Origin: a bacterium D16-50
Lineage (GTDB): Bacteria; Bacillota; Clostridia; Lachnospirales; Lachnospiraceae
NCBI GenBank assembly: GCA_003612485.1
Contig: RAZA01000002.1
Coordinates: 227,387-291,386 of the forward strand
Direction of reading: 5' to 3'
DNA: 64,000 nucleotides
Under the pieces are notes generated by a model. The model was given only the letters and a program-made list of their open reading frames with translations. It made no database searches and was not told the origin of the DNA. The position numbers and the translations under genes are program-made. Of this stretch, positions 53,787-62,602 are shown one piece after another (within the stretch, counting starts at the first letter, position 1; every line of letters begins with the position of its first letter).

Positions 53787-55600
53787 GCCCTCTCCTCCCG
53801 GTACAAAACGCTCTGGGTCAGAAACATGGTACGGTACAGCCCCTCCGCCCCCATCAGCTCCTCATGGTTTCCCTCCTGAACGATCCTGCCCCCGTCCAGC
53901 ACCAAAATCCGGTCCGCCATCCTTGCGCTGGCAAGCCTATGGGAGATCATGATGGTTCCCCTCTCCCGGAATATCTGTACAAAATTCTCATACATGCGGC
54001 TCTCTGCCAAGGGGTCCAGAGAGGCTGTAGGCTCGTCTAATATCACATATCTGGCGTCGGATACGAAAGCTCTCGCCATGGCCACTCTCTGCCACTGTCC
54101 TCTGGAAAGATCCTGCCCGTCCTCCTCAAGCTTGCCCAGATTCCGGTCTAATCCCCTCTCCTGAGACAAGGCCAGTTCTGCCCCGTCCGCCATCCTAAGC
54201 GCCTCCATGAGTCTTCGATCCTCAAAAAGCGCATTCAGATTGCCCAAGGCCACGTTCTCCCGAAGAGTGAGCTGATATGACTGGAAATTTTGGAACACCA
54301 CTCCCAGCAGGCGAAAGCGCAGGTCAGGCTCCAGCTCTCTCACTGGCACGCCTCCCAGAGTCACGTTTCCTCCTGTGGGTTCGTATAGACCGCAGAGAAG
54401 CTTCACCACAGTGGACTTCCCCGCGCCGTTCTCCCCTACGAAGGCGATGCGTTCTCCTTCTTTCACATAAAATGTGACATTTTTGAGAATATCCCTCTGG
54501 GTTCCCGGATAGCGGAAACTAACGTTCTCGAAGGCGATGTCGTAATGTGACAGGGAAGCCACATGGCCCAGATCCGTTCTGGTCTTCATCTTCATGAATT
54601 CTATGTAATAATCAATTCTCATAGCATTCTGCAGCAGCCACACCACATGAAGGCTGCATTCGTTCAGAAGCGTTCCTATGCCTGCCACCGCGTTCAGCGC
54701 CCCCGCAAACTGTCCCAAGGAAAAACTGCCCGCCAAAAACCCTGCCCCGGCCATGCTGATCACAAAGATCAGATATACCACGTTCAGAACTCTGCTGCCC
54801 AGATCCATCAGCATCACTCTTTTGTTTTCCCTCATTGCCATGCGGGCATATAAGGAACTGTAATGATTCCATTTTCCGGTCAAGAACCTTTCTGCACCGA
54901 AAAGCTTCATCTCGTATACGGCATGCTTGTTCACCAGAAGATTTTTCAGATCCCCCATTCTGCGTCTGGCGTCTGCCGCCTCTTCCGTCAGGGCCGCGTT
55001 CCTGCCGGCGGCATAATACCCTAGGACCAGCATGGGAATTCCGATCAGCGCGATTCCCAGCCCCATCCACGGCGAAATGGCAAAAATCACGCCCATGGAA
55101 ACAATCAGGGAAATGGTTTTCTGCAGCACAAACATAGTGCTGACGCAGCAGTTATACACCCCGTTCTCCGGTTCCCCGGACATTTTCTGAAAGACCTCCT
55201 GCACATTCTGCTCCTCAAAGGCGGCATACTCCAGCTCCATCAGGCGCTTCACCGAATCTATGGTCATTCTTTTCATCAGCCTCATGGACATCAGATCCAT
55301 CTGGTAAGCGCCGATTCTCTGCAGTGAAGTTCCTTGTGACATCAGCGCCACCAGCAATATGCCCCATACGGCCACCATTCCGATTCCGCCCCCGCCTTCC
55401 GCTGCGGTCCCTTCCGGCAGAAACTCCGCCGCCCTTTGGACATACGCCAATGCGCCGTCCACAATATTGCGCAGAAGCAGCACCTGCATTCCCCCAAATG
55501 TGGCCGACACCAAAAAGCAGAACGTGGCCGCAAAAGCGTTCCAAGGCGCATACCGAAACATAGTTCTGAAGCAGAAAACACAGTTTCTCAATACCTTCAC
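53783..55600 (-). CDS. ABC exporter half-transporter A1
   Basis: A 605-residue exporter half. Walker A IAFVGENGAGKSTVVKLL, signature DLSRGQWQRVAMARAF (Arg for the first Gly of LSGGQ), Walker B YVILDEPTASLDPL, H-loop IMISHRLA. The degenerate signature suggests one of the two ATP sites in the heterodimer is impaired, as in many asymmetric exporters. The start is GTG, six bases after GGAGGAG. It is preceded by a repeat region with LytTR-like boxes (55701-55768). Confidence 0.87.
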   Translation of the reverse strand: MKVLRNCVFCFRTMFRYAPWNAFAATFCFLVSATFGGMQVLLLRNIVDGALAYVQRAAEFLPEGTAAEGGGGIGMVAVWGILLVALMSQGTSLQRIGAYQMDLMSMRLMKRMTIDSVKRLMELEYAAFEEQNVQEVFQKMSGEPENGVYNCCVSTMFVLQKTISLIVSMGVIFAISPWMGLGIALIGIPMLVLGYYAAGRNAALTEEAADARRRMGDLKNLLVNKHAVYEMKLFGAERFLTGKWNHYSSLYARMAMRENKRVMLMDLGSRVLNVVYLIFVISMAGAGFLAGSFSLGQFAGALNAVAGIGTLLNECSLHVVWLLQNAMRIDYYIEFMKMKTRTDLGHVASLSHYDIAFENVSFRYPGTQRDILKNVTFYVKEGERIAFVGENGAGKSTVVKLLCGLYEPTGGNVTLGGVPVRELEPDLRFRLLGVVFQNFQSYQLTLRENVALGNLNALFEDRRLMEALRMADGAELALSQERGLDRNLGKLEEDGQDLSRGQWQRVAMARAFVSDARYVILDEPTASLDPLAESRMYENFVQIFRERGTIMISHRLASARMADRILVLDGGRIVQEGNHEELMGAEGLYRTMFLTQSVLYREERA

Positions 55601-55676
55601 ATCCGTCTCCTCCGTTTCATAAAGAGTTCATTGGGATATGCCCTTTGCACCATCCATGAACTTCATTATAAGGAAA

Positions 55677-55793
55677 CTATCTTATAATTTCTTTAGTTGT
55701 CAGTTTTGGCATGTTTTTTGGCAGTTTCGGTTTTTTGGCAGTTTCGGTTTGTTTTTTATCAGTTTCGGGGTGTTTTGGCATGTTTGCTTTCAT
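55677..55793 (-). CDS. Possible 38-residue Lys/Pro-rich peptide after the kinase gene
   Basis: An open frame starts two bases after the kinase stop, with AAGGAATAAAA as a plausible ribosome site (overlapping the kinase stop). It begins MKANMPKHPETDKKQTETAK and ends LTTKEIIR. It is strongly basic with no signal peptide or cysteine. The frame runs over the CAGTTTCGG repeat array, so its repetitive Thr/Lys/Pro composition may simply reflect DNA-binding repeats. It may be a signalling or regulatory peptide, or not coding. Confidence 0.35.
   Translation of the reverse strand: MKANMPKHPETDKKQTETAKKPKLPKNMPKLTTKEIIR
55701..55768. promoter_or_regulatory. Four LytTR/AgrA-like direct-repeat boxes
   Basis: CAGTTTTGG at 55701-55709 and CAGTTTCGG at 55722-55730, 55739-55747 and 55760-55768. 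Start-to-start spacings are 21, 17 and 21 bp, so each outer pair has 9-bp repeats with a 12-bp spacer, as known for AgrA and ComE sites. They lie between the kinase gene and the ABC-A operon, next to a LytTR regulator gene. They read CAGTTT on the strand opposite to ABC-A transcription. The link to the regulator is inference. Confidence 0.5.
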
Positions 55794-55795
55794 TT

Positions 55796-57103
55796 TTATT
55801 CCTTCGGCAGCCGCACTGCCACTGTAAAACATCCTTCTCCAGACTCTACCACCATATCGCCTCCGCAGCCGTGAACGATGCGCTCTGCGCTGCGCAGTCC
55901 CAGCCCATGGCCCACCCGGTTTCTGCGGTCGGTCTTACCGCTCTCCAAAGCAGTCCCCGCCCCTTCCCTTTCCGGCTTTTTCCCAAGGGCGTTCTCCACC
56001 TTTACATAATACCAGCCGCTCCTGTCTCTGCAGGTCACCCGCAGGAATCTGCCCTCCTTCACCTGAAGATTGGCCTCCAGCGCATTATCCAGCAGATTTC
56101 CCAGCAATCCGCATATCTCGTGGGGCCTAAGGGTCAGACTTGTCAGATCGCACAGAGAAACCTCCACCTGAATCCGCTCCCGCTTCGCTCTGGCGGCCTT
56201 ATCCGCCAAAAGCGCGTCCACAACCAGATTGCCGCTCTTTATAGGCAGCGTCAGAGAATCCACATCCTCCCCCAGTATTCTCAGATAATCTGCCATCTGC
56301 TCATGCTTCCCTTCCTGCAAAAGGAGGTTCAGCAGATTCAAATGGTTCTTGAGATCATGCCAGAGTTCTCTGGTCATCTCATAATGGTTCTCCACGCCCT
56401 CCAGATACATATCGGTCTCCGCCCTTCTGGCATTGCATTCTGACTGCAGTGTCTTCCTCCCAAGCTCCCCTCTATAAAACCAGCAGAATATATAAAACCC
56501 TAACAGCGCCGCCAAAAGAAATATGGAGAAAAGCGCCTTGTTAAAGTCCGTCGAACCTTCTCCGACGCCCTGCCCCCACCATGCCAGAATCCCGAAAAAA
56601 AGACTGACTCCAAGGGTCAAACCGTCCATGTATCCCCAGCCCCGTTGGTTTTCTTCCAGACTTCCCGAATTCGCCCTGACCCCCTCCTGTGCTCCCCCAT
56701 AGAGTTTCCCCTGAGACAAATGCTTTTTGCCTAACTGGTCTCCCGCTGCTTTCAGGCGCTCTCCGGAGCAGGTTCTGGCCCGCTGACATATAGTTTCACT
56801 GCCTCTCCCGGCCGATTCACATGGACGACCTGCCCCTTGTCCCTCGCGTCTGAGTGTCTCCAGCACAATGAGCAGTACCAGCATCATGCTCTTGGATATG
56901 AAAATGCCCACCGCCTGCAGAGGTATCTTCCAGCTGTCTCCCGCCCCGTTCTCCATAATGATCCTAAAAATACCGTCTATATAACAGGACACCACAAAAA
57001 AGCCCACACCGATTATTATGCTCCGGGCATGGCCTTGTTTCCTATACACCGCCATGGCGCACATTGCCATGATTCCCGCTAAAGCTAAACTGATTTCCTC
57101 CAT
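55796..57103 (-). CDS. AgrC-like GHKL sensor histidine kinase
   Basis: A 435-residue membrane kinase of the HPK10/AgrC type. About six hydrophobic segments lie in the N-terminal 230 residues, interrupted by a long basic/Gly-rich cytoplasmic or external loop (about 95-155). The phosphoacceptor region is ELWHDLKNHLNLLNLLL and the ATPase has GLLGNLLDNALEAN and GHGLGLRSAERIV. GGAG before ATG 57103 sets the start. The regulator is upstream, 158 bases away. In known systems such kinases sense peptides; no agrB or agrD gene is seen nearby. Confidence 0.88.
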   Translation of the reverse strand: MEEISLALAGIMAMCAMAVYRKQGHARSIIIGVGFFVVSCYIDGIFRIIMENGAGDSWKIPLQAVGIFISKSMMLVLLIVLETLRREGQGAGRPCESAGRGSETICQRARTCSGERLKAAGDQLGKKHLSQGKLYGGAQEGVRANSGSLEENQRGWGYMDGLTLGVSLFFGILAWWGQGVGEGSTDFNKALFSIFLLAALLGFYIFCWFYRGELGRKTLQSECNARRAETDMYLEGVENHYEMTRELWHDLKNHLNLLNLLLQEGKHEQMADYLRILGEDVDSLTLPIKSGNLVVDALLADKAARAKRERIQVEVSLCDLTSLTLRPHEICGLLGNLLDNALEANLQVKEGRFLRVTCRDRSGWYYVKVENALGKKPEREGAGTALESGKTDRRNRVGHGLGLRSAERIVHGCGGDMVVESGEGCFTVAVRLPKE

Positions 57104-57261
57104 TCCCGTTTTCTCCTCAACGCCGGACCCCGCCTGCTCTATATCCTGACCGTTCAGGGAGCCACATCCCGGCAAATCTTGGCAGCCCCCATCCTTCGCC
57201 TCGCCGGCTTTCCCACAGACTCAACCCTAGGTTCTCCTATGCAGCTCCTCTGCAATTTCTT

Positions 57262-57960
57262 TCACTTCATCTCCAGCAAAAGCCTCTGCCTCACATTCTT
57301 TGCATAGGAGCGGCTGATCGGAATGTTTGTGCCGTCCTCCAGCACGATCTGCTCTTTAGAAAAGCGCACCACCTTCTCCAGATTCACAAGAAAACTCTTG
57401 TGGCACCGCAAAAATTCTTCCCCCAGCTGCCTTTGGACATCCTCAAGACCGGCATAAAAAACATATTCCTCTGTCTTTGTCACAAGCCGCAGCATTCGGA
57501 GTCTGCTCTCCAGATAAAGAATCCCTCGTCTGTCTATACGTATGTTCTCCCCTCCTGCCTTAAAGAAAAAATCCTGCCCTGAAAGCTCCTGCCTCACATC
57601 CCGAAGTACCTCAAAGAGCTTGTCATGAATCTGATTCTTCAGCAGATACCGAAAGGCCCTCACCTCATATCCCATTTGCGCATAGTCAAGATACGCAGTC
57701 ACATAAATGATCAGTCCCCGTTCCCCCCGGCGGCGCAGCTCCCGTGCCGTCCGAATGCCGTCGTCAGTTCCCTGATCCATCTGAACATCCAGAAAATATA
57801 CATCAGCTGAATATCCCTTCTCCTGCGCGTCCAGCAATGCTCTGCCGCTGCCATACTCCTCCACATCTGTCTCATAATCATGAGCAAATCCATCCTGCAG
57901 TATTTTTGCGTGCAAAGCCTCCCTGAATAGAGCCTCATCATCGCAGACGGCAATCCGCAT
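57262..57960 (-). CDS. LytTR-family response regulator
   Basis: A 232-residue AgrA/LytR-type regulator. The receiver domain has MRIAVCDDEALFREAL, phosphoacceptor Asp in VYFLDVQMDQGTDDG, and an ITAYLDYA-like switch region. The C-terminal LytTR domain (about 130-230) contains ENIRIDRRGILYLES, FLRCHKSFLVNLEKV and GTNIPISRSYAKNVRQ. AGGAGG before ATG 57960 fixes the start. It probably binds the direct repeats at 55701-55768. First gene of the MutS/ABC island. Confidence 0.9.
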   Translation of the reverse strand: MRIAVCDDEALFREALHAKILQDGFAHDYETDVEEYGSGRALLDAQEKGYSADVYFLDVQMDQGTDDGIRTARELRRRGERGLIIYVTAYLDYAQMGYEVRAFRYLLKNQIHDKLFEVLRDVRQELSGQDFFFKAGGENIRIDRRGILYLESRLRMLRLVTKTEEYVFYAGLEDVQRQLGEEFLRCHKSFLVNLEKVVRFSKEQIVLEDGTNIPISRSYAKNVRQRLLLEMK

Positions 57961-58004
57961 GCCTTGACACCTCCTCATATACGATTCCGTAGCCTGACTT
58001 GATT

Positions 58005-58050
58005 TAAAAGAAGAACGCTTCCAGATTCTCTACCTGAAAGCGTTCCATTC
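58005..58050 (-). terminator. Probable terminator of alaS
   Basis: GAACGCTTCCAG (58013-58024) pairs with CTGAAAGCGTTC (58034-58045) with one mismatch. On the minus strand the stem is followed by TTCTTCTTTTAAATC. It lies about 85 bases after the alaS stop and separates alaS from the regulator gene. Confidence 0.6.
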
Positions 58051-58130
58051 CCCGGTGTTTTTCTACTTGTCGTTCTTTCGGAAAACCTCGTAAAAGGCCT
58101 CGAACCCCCTTTGGCAACAGCTATCTGCTT

Positions 58131-60785
58131 CTATGCCAGCTGGGTTTCCAGCACTTTTTGCGCCTCAGCAATGCAGTCGGCAATCCCCGCCGGATTCTTT
58201 CCGCCTGCCTGTGCCATGTTCGGACGGCCGCCTCCGCCTCCGCCCACCTTAGGCGCAATGCCCTTGATCAGATTCCCCGCATGGGCGCCCTGAGCGAGAG
58301 CGCCCTCGGTAGCCATGGCAATCATGTTCACCCTGCCGTTTTGTTCGGACAAGAGCACCACCACGCCTTCCCCAAGCTTCTCCTTCAGCTGATCTCCCAG
58401 CTCCCGAAGACCGTTCATATCCACGTTTTCCACGCTGGCGGCAAGAAGCTTGACGCCTTTTATCTCCTTTACGCTGTCCATTACGTCCCCCAAGGCTTCT
58501 TTCGCCGCCTTGGACTTCAAGGATTCCAGCTCTGAAGAAAGGGTTTTCAGCTCTGCCGTCACATGCTCACACTTCTCCACCAGAGTGGCGGGCGTTGCCT
58601 TCATCACCTTGGCAGCCTCCTCCAGCGTCCGCTCCAGCCCCTTATAGTAGGCCAGAACCCCGTTTCCGGTCAATGCCTCGATTCTGCGGACGCCTGCCGC
58701 AATGCCGCTCTCCGATAATATCTTAAACGCCCCAATGCTGGCCGTTCCGGCCACATGAGTGCCTCCGCAGAGTTCCACAGAGAAATCCCCCATGCGGACC
58801 ACCCGCACCTTCTCGCCGTACTTCTCTCCAAACAGAGCCATGGCCCCGGTCTTCTTGGCCTCCTCGATGTCCATAACCTGCGTCTCCACGGTCAGGTTCT
58901 CACCGATCTTTGCGTTGACCAGCTCTTCCACCCGCTCCAGCTCCTCGGCGGACATTGCCTGAAAATGACTGAAGTCGAAGCGAAGCCGCTCCTTGTCCAC
59001 ATAGGATCCGGCCTGCTCCACATGGCCTCCCAGCACCTCCCTGAGAGCTTTCTGCAGCAAATGAGTGGCGCTGTGGTTTTTGCAGGTATCTCCTCTGTTG
59101 GCCCCGTCCACAGTCAGGGTGGCCTGATCTCCCACCTTGATCATTCCGCCGGTGACAGTTCCGATATGCCCTACCTTGCCCCCCAAAAGCTTGACGGTGT
59201 CCTTCACCTGAAAGCTCCCGTCTGCGGTGGTAATGGTTCCTACGTCTGCCTTCTGTCCTCCCATGGTGGCATAGAAGGGAGTTTCCTCCACGATGACAGT
59301 TCCCACCTGACCGTCGGTAAGCGCATCCACAAGACTGTCCTCTGTGGTCAGCACCGTAATCTTGGACACATGCTGCAGCTTGTCATAGCCCACGAACAAG
59401 GTGGTAATTGCGGGATCGATGGATTCGTAGACCGTCACGTCGGCCCCCATGTAGTTGGTGACCTTTCTGGCCTTTCTGGCCATGTCCTTCTGTCTGCGCA
59501 TGCATACGCCAAAGCCCGCCTCGTCCACGGAAAAGCCCTTCTCCGCAAGAATCTCCTCCGTCAGGTCCATGGGAAAGCCATACGTGTCATAGAGCTTGAA
59601 CGCGTCCTCGCCGGAAAGCTCCTTCGCTCCCGTCTCCTGCATCCGGGCCTGCAGCTGTGCCAGAATGCTCAAGCCCTGATCTATGGTCTTGTCAAACTTG
59701 TCCTCCTCCTGCGTCAGCACGTTCAGGATGAAAGCCTTCTTTTCCTCCAGCTCCGGATAGCCGTCCTTGCTCTCCTGAATCACGGTCTCGCTCAGATACG
59801 CAAGGAATTTCCCTTGAATTCCCAGCAGCCTCCCATGCCTTGCGGCACGGCGGATCAGACGGCGGAGCACGTATCCCCTGCCTTCATTGGAGGGCATGAT
59901 GCCGTCGCTGATCATAAATGTAGTGGACCGAATGTGGTCAGTGATGAGACGGATGGATACGTCAGCCGCCGGCTCCTTCTCATATTCCACCCCGGCGATC
60001 CGGCAGATTCTGTCCCGGATAGCCTTCATGGTGTCGATGTCAAACACGGTGTCTACATCCTGCACTACCACTGCAAGACGCTCCAGTCCCATACCCGTAT
60101 CAATATTCTTCTGTACCAGCTCCGTATAGTTGCCGTGGCCGTCGTTGTCGAACTGGGTGAACACATTGTTCCAGACCTCCATGAAGCGGTCGCAGTCACA
60201 GCCCACCTTGCAGTCCGGCTTTCCGCAGCCATATTTAACTCCGCGGTCATAATATATTTCCGAGCAGGGGCCGCAGGGGCCTGCACCATGCTCCCAGAAA
60301 TTATCGCACTTACCCTCCGCGTCCCGGTAGAAGCGCGTGATCTTCTCTCCCGGCACACCGATTTCCTTTGTCCAAATATCATAGGCCTCGTCATCCTCGC
60401 TGTAGATGGAAGGATAAAGCCTCTCCGGATCCATGCCCACCACCTCTGTCAGAAACTCCCAGCTCCACGCGATGGCCTCATGCTTAAAATAATCTCCGAA
60501 GGAAAAGTTTCCCAGCATCTCAAAGAAGGTAAGATGACGCGCGGTTTTTCCCGTATTCTCTATATCCCCCGTCCGCACGCACTTCTGGCAGGTGGTCACC
60601 CTGCGTCTGGGCGGAATCTCCTGCCCTGTAAAATAGGGCTTCAGGGGAGCCATTCCGGAATTGATGATCAGAAGGCTGTTGTCATTGTGGGGCACCAGCG
60701 AAAAGCTCTTCATTTTCAGATGCTCCTTGCTCTCAAAAAAATCAAGAAACATCCTTCTCAGTTCATTTACACCATAAGGTTTCAT
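58131..60785 (-). CDS. alaS: Alanine--tRNA ligase
   Basis: Charges and edits tRNA-Ala. 884 residues: a class II catalytic domain (MKPYGVNELRRMFLDFF, LVPHNDNSLLIINSGMAPLKPYF, EMLGNFSFGDYFKHEAI), a tRNA-recognition domain, an editing domain with HSATHLLQKALRE and CGGTHVAGT, and a C-terminal C-Ala domain with a Gly-rich GGGGGGRPNMAQAGG motif. GGAGGAAGAACCC before ATG 60785 sets the start; an in-frame extension of 29 codons upstream is not supported. The leader of about 140 bases has no recognisable T-box. Confidence 0.97.
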   Translation of the reverse strand: MKPYGVNELRRMFLDFFESKEHLKMKSFSLVPHNDNSLLIINSGMAPLKPYFTGQEIPPRRRVTTCQKCVRTGDIENTGKTARHLTFFEMLGNFSFGDYFKHEAIAWSWEFLTEVVGMDPERLYPSIYSEDDEAYDIWTKEIGVPGEKITRFYRDAEGKCDNFWEHGAGPCGPCSEIYYDRGVKYGCGKPDCKVGCDCDRFMEVWNNVFTQFDNDGHGNYTELVQKNIDTGMGLERLAVVVQDVDTVFDIDTMKAIRDRICRIAGVEYEKEPAADVSIRLITDHIRSTTFMISDGIMPSNEGRGYVLRRLIRRAARHGRLLGIQGKFLAYLSETVIQESKDGYPELEEKKAFILNVLTQEEDKFDKTIDQGLSILAQLQARMQETGAKELSGEDAFKLYDTYGFPMDLTEEILAEKGFSVDEAGFGVCMRRQKDMARKARKVTNYMGADVTVYESIDPAITTLFVGYDKLQHVSKITVLTTEDSLVDALTDGQVGTVIVEETPFYATMGGQKADVGTITTADGSFQVKDTVKLLGGKVGHIGTVTGGMIKVGDQATLTVDGANRGDTCKNHSATHLLQKALREVLGGHVEQAGSYVDKERLRFDFSHFQAMSAEELERVEELVNAKIGENLTVETQVMDIEEAKKTGAMALFGEKYGEKVRVVRMGDFSVELCGGTHVAGTASIGAFKILSESGIAAGVRRIEALTGNGVLAYYKGLERTLEEAAKVMKATPATLVEKCEHVTAELKTLSSELESLKSKAAKEALGDVMDSVKEIKGVKLLAASVENVDMNGLRELGDQLKEKLGEGVVVLLSEQNGRVNMIAMATEGALAQGAHAGNLIKGIAPKVGGGGGGRPNMAQAGGKNPAGIADCIAEAQKVLETQLA

Positions 60786-60932
60786 GGGTTCTTCCTCCAA
60801 ATCTGTCATGGCAAAACCGATCCTATATCCTTCGCAGCCATAGGGCATAAATCTGCTGCCCCCGCCTCCCATGGCCGGTTGCTACCGTATCTGACATAAA
60901 TAGGCAGTCTCAATGCCAAAATAATATATTTC

Positions 60933-60938
60933 ATTATA
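60933..60938 (-). promoter_or_regulatory. Predicted -10 element of the alaS promoter
   Basis: A consensus TATAAT on the minus strand. The -35 region is poor (TATACA at 17 bases). The implied leader of about 140 bases contains a short CGGT-AGCA-ACCG hairpin and a GGGAGGCGGGGGC stretch, with no recognised riboswitch. The gap 60786-61066 holds nothing else apart from the terminator at 61023-61052. Confidence 0.45.
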
Positions 60939-61022
60939 GCACGGATTTTTATTTTGTATAGTGCAAATTTAGCAAATGCCCCCGCTGTCTTTTGTCAGCC
61001 GTTTTGCTACGAGTTTAAAAAA

Positions 61023-61052
61023 ATGCCCCCCACAGCAGCGCCGCGGGGGCAT
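61023..61052 (-). terminator. Intrinsic terminator of the DUF1961 gene
   Basis: ATGCCCCC (61023-61030) pairs with GGGGGCAT (61045-61052); on the minus strand the stem is followed by TTTTTTT-AAAC-like sequence (seven T in a row). It begins 15 bases after the gene's stop. Confidence 0.85.
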
Positions 61053-61066
61053 GAGTCAGTCTTTCC

Positions 61067-61732
61067 TTACAATGCATATACCTTCAAATCCGCATATTCC
61101 GCAATCATGGGTGCCAGCTGCCGGAAGCCGATCTTGCCCCCTGCCAGACATGGGCCATAGGTCTCCCCGTCGTCCACATAGCTGAACACCTCCACCTCCT
61201 CCACCAAAAAGCGCACCAGATTTCCTTTCTTCTCCAGCGCAATCCGGTACATATCCCTGCACTCGTCCGCGTCCGGAATGGGATCTCCCCCTTGTGAAAC
61301 CAGATGAAATCCATAGCTTTTGCGCAGGTTGCAGGTATGAAGGGCCCTCTCGTCAGGCTCCTTCCTCCTGAAATAGGATACGTGGAAGGCATCGATATCC
61401 CCATGATGATACTGCACATATTCCCCCGTGCGCTCTGCCAGAGAGTCGGCAAAAATATCCTCTCCGTTTCGCCCCTTTGCGGCAAAGAAAAGAATCGCCA
61501 GCCCCGGCTCCTTGATGGGCCGGAATTTCCATTCGATCCTCACGTCCGAAGGAAAGTCCTCCGGGCACCACAGCACATAATTGGCCTTCTGTCCCTCTGC
61601 TGCGCTCAATGCGTTCTCCATGCGCAGCTTTCCCTCCGGAAACGAAAGGTTTGCGCTTCCCTCCAGAACAAATCCCTCCACATCCTTTTCACAGCTCAGC
61701 TTATTCTCATAGATCAACTTTCCGTCCTGCAT
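61067..61732 (-). CDS. DUF1961 (YesU-like) protein
   Basis: A 221-residue protein of the DUF1961 family, with a concanavalin-like beta-sandwich fold expected. Recognisable blocks are NYVLWCPEDFPSDVRIEWKF, GLAILFFAAKGRNGEDIF, GDIDAFHVSYFRRKEPDERA, NLRKSYGFHLVSQGGDPIPD and GKIGFRQLAPMIAEYADLKV. The B. subtilis relative YesU lies in a rhamnogalacturonan-use cluster, but here no polysaccharide gene is adjacent. No signal peptide is seen. It is monocistronic. A role in carbohydrate handling is inference. Confidence 0.83.
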   Translation of the reverse strand: MQDGKLIYENKLSCEKDVEGFVLEGSANLSFPEGKLRMENALSAAEGQKANYVLWCPEDFPSDVRIEWKFRPIKEPGLAILFFAAKGRNGEDIFADSLAERTGEYVQYHHGDIDAFHVSYFRRKEPDERALHTCNLRKSYGFHLVSQGGDPIPDADECRDMYRIALEKKGNLVRFLVEEVEVFSYVDDGETYGPCLAGGKIGFRQLAPMIAEYADLKVYAL

Positions 61733-61878
61733 TTCTCTTCCTCCTTGCCCTTTTTTACCCTATTTTTCCTTGTGCGTCCACTTGCCCTATCTTCTCATCC
61801 ATATGGGGGTGCCAGCCCCCAAGTTCCACCGCCATCACCGGCATACTTGCAGCCCCTCTTCCCATTCACATAGTCGAT

Positions 61879-62424
61879 TCAGCCGTTCATCTCCTCCAGA
61901 TATTCTGCATCCACCTTTTTTGTCAGCCATACTCCGTTTTCGGAAAGATAAAAGGGAATCCCCTCCCGGTTCATCCTTGCGCTGCTCACCTTCAGAACCA
62001 CCGGCCTCCCATGTCTGCGGCCAACCTTGACTGCCGTCTCAATATCTTCTGCAAGATGCACATACAGCCGGCTCATAGGCCTCAGTCCTTCCGCCATGAT
62101 GCTTTTCAAAAATCTATCGGCAGTTCCATGATATAAGAATTCAGGAGGCGCCTGCTCCTTCAGCTCCACATCCACCAAAACGCTATGTCCCTGATTGGCG
62201 CGAATCAGTCTCTTATCTTCATTGAAGCTGTAGCGCTGCTTATTGTCGGTTCTGACGATCTCTTCTAAAATTGTCATGTTGATCTCTCGCCCCGTACAAT
62301 TTATGCCATGAATCAGCTCTTCCACATCCGCCCATCCATGTTCATCCAAGGTAATACCCGCCGCGTCAGGCTGGTGCCTTAACACAAGGCTGATAAATAC
62401 ACTCAATCTGTCAAACTTGTCCAT
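61879..62424 (-). CDS. kptA: RNA 2'-phosphotransferase (Tpt1/KptA)
   Basis: NAD+-dependent removal of an internal RNA 2'-phosphate. 181 residues: RLSVFISLVLRHQPDAAGI, LDEHGWADVEELI, a central winged helix with TDNKQRYSFNED and IRANQGHSV, and the ART-like half with FLYHGTADRFLKSIMAEGL, SRLYVHLA and RHGRPVVLKV. All conserved Arg, His and YHGT positions are visible. ATG 62424 follows AAAGGATG; the ATG at 62430 is an alternative. The bacterial role is not known because bacteria lack the eukaryotic tRNA splicing substrate. Confidence 0.93.
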   Translation of the reverse strand: MDKFDRLSVFISLVLRHQPDAAGITLDEHGWADVEELIHGINCTGREINMTILEEIVRTDNKQRYSFNEDKRLIRANQGHSVLVDVELKEQAPPEFLYHGTADRFLKSIMAEGLRPMSRLYVHLAEDIETAVKVGRRHGRPVVLKVSSARMNREGIPFYLSENGVWLTKKVDAEYLEEMNG

Positions 62425-62602
62425 ATTCATCCTTTCTGTCGATCAAAGCTCTGCTTTTTCTTCCCAAGAATGTTCTGGCAAATAGCATGTTGCATTGCGA
62501 AATCCATCCTTCAAATCAGGAATTTCTATATATAACCCTCACTCTACCCTCTGGCACCTACTCATAATGAAACTTCCATCTTTTACAAACTTTATAATCC
62601 TT

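Noticed and set aside
57104..57261. Short peptide gene (agrD-like) between the LytTR regulator and kinase
   Set aside because: Only frames of about a dozen codons were found, without a leader or charged tail typical of AgrD.
58755..60899. Plus-strand open frame of over 700 codons opposite alaS
   Set aside because: Antisense to a fully conserved alaS; the composition is that of reversed codons.
60786..60960. T-box riboswitch upstream of alaS
   Set aside because: The conserved T-box sequence and the antiterminator/terminator pair are not found in the leader.
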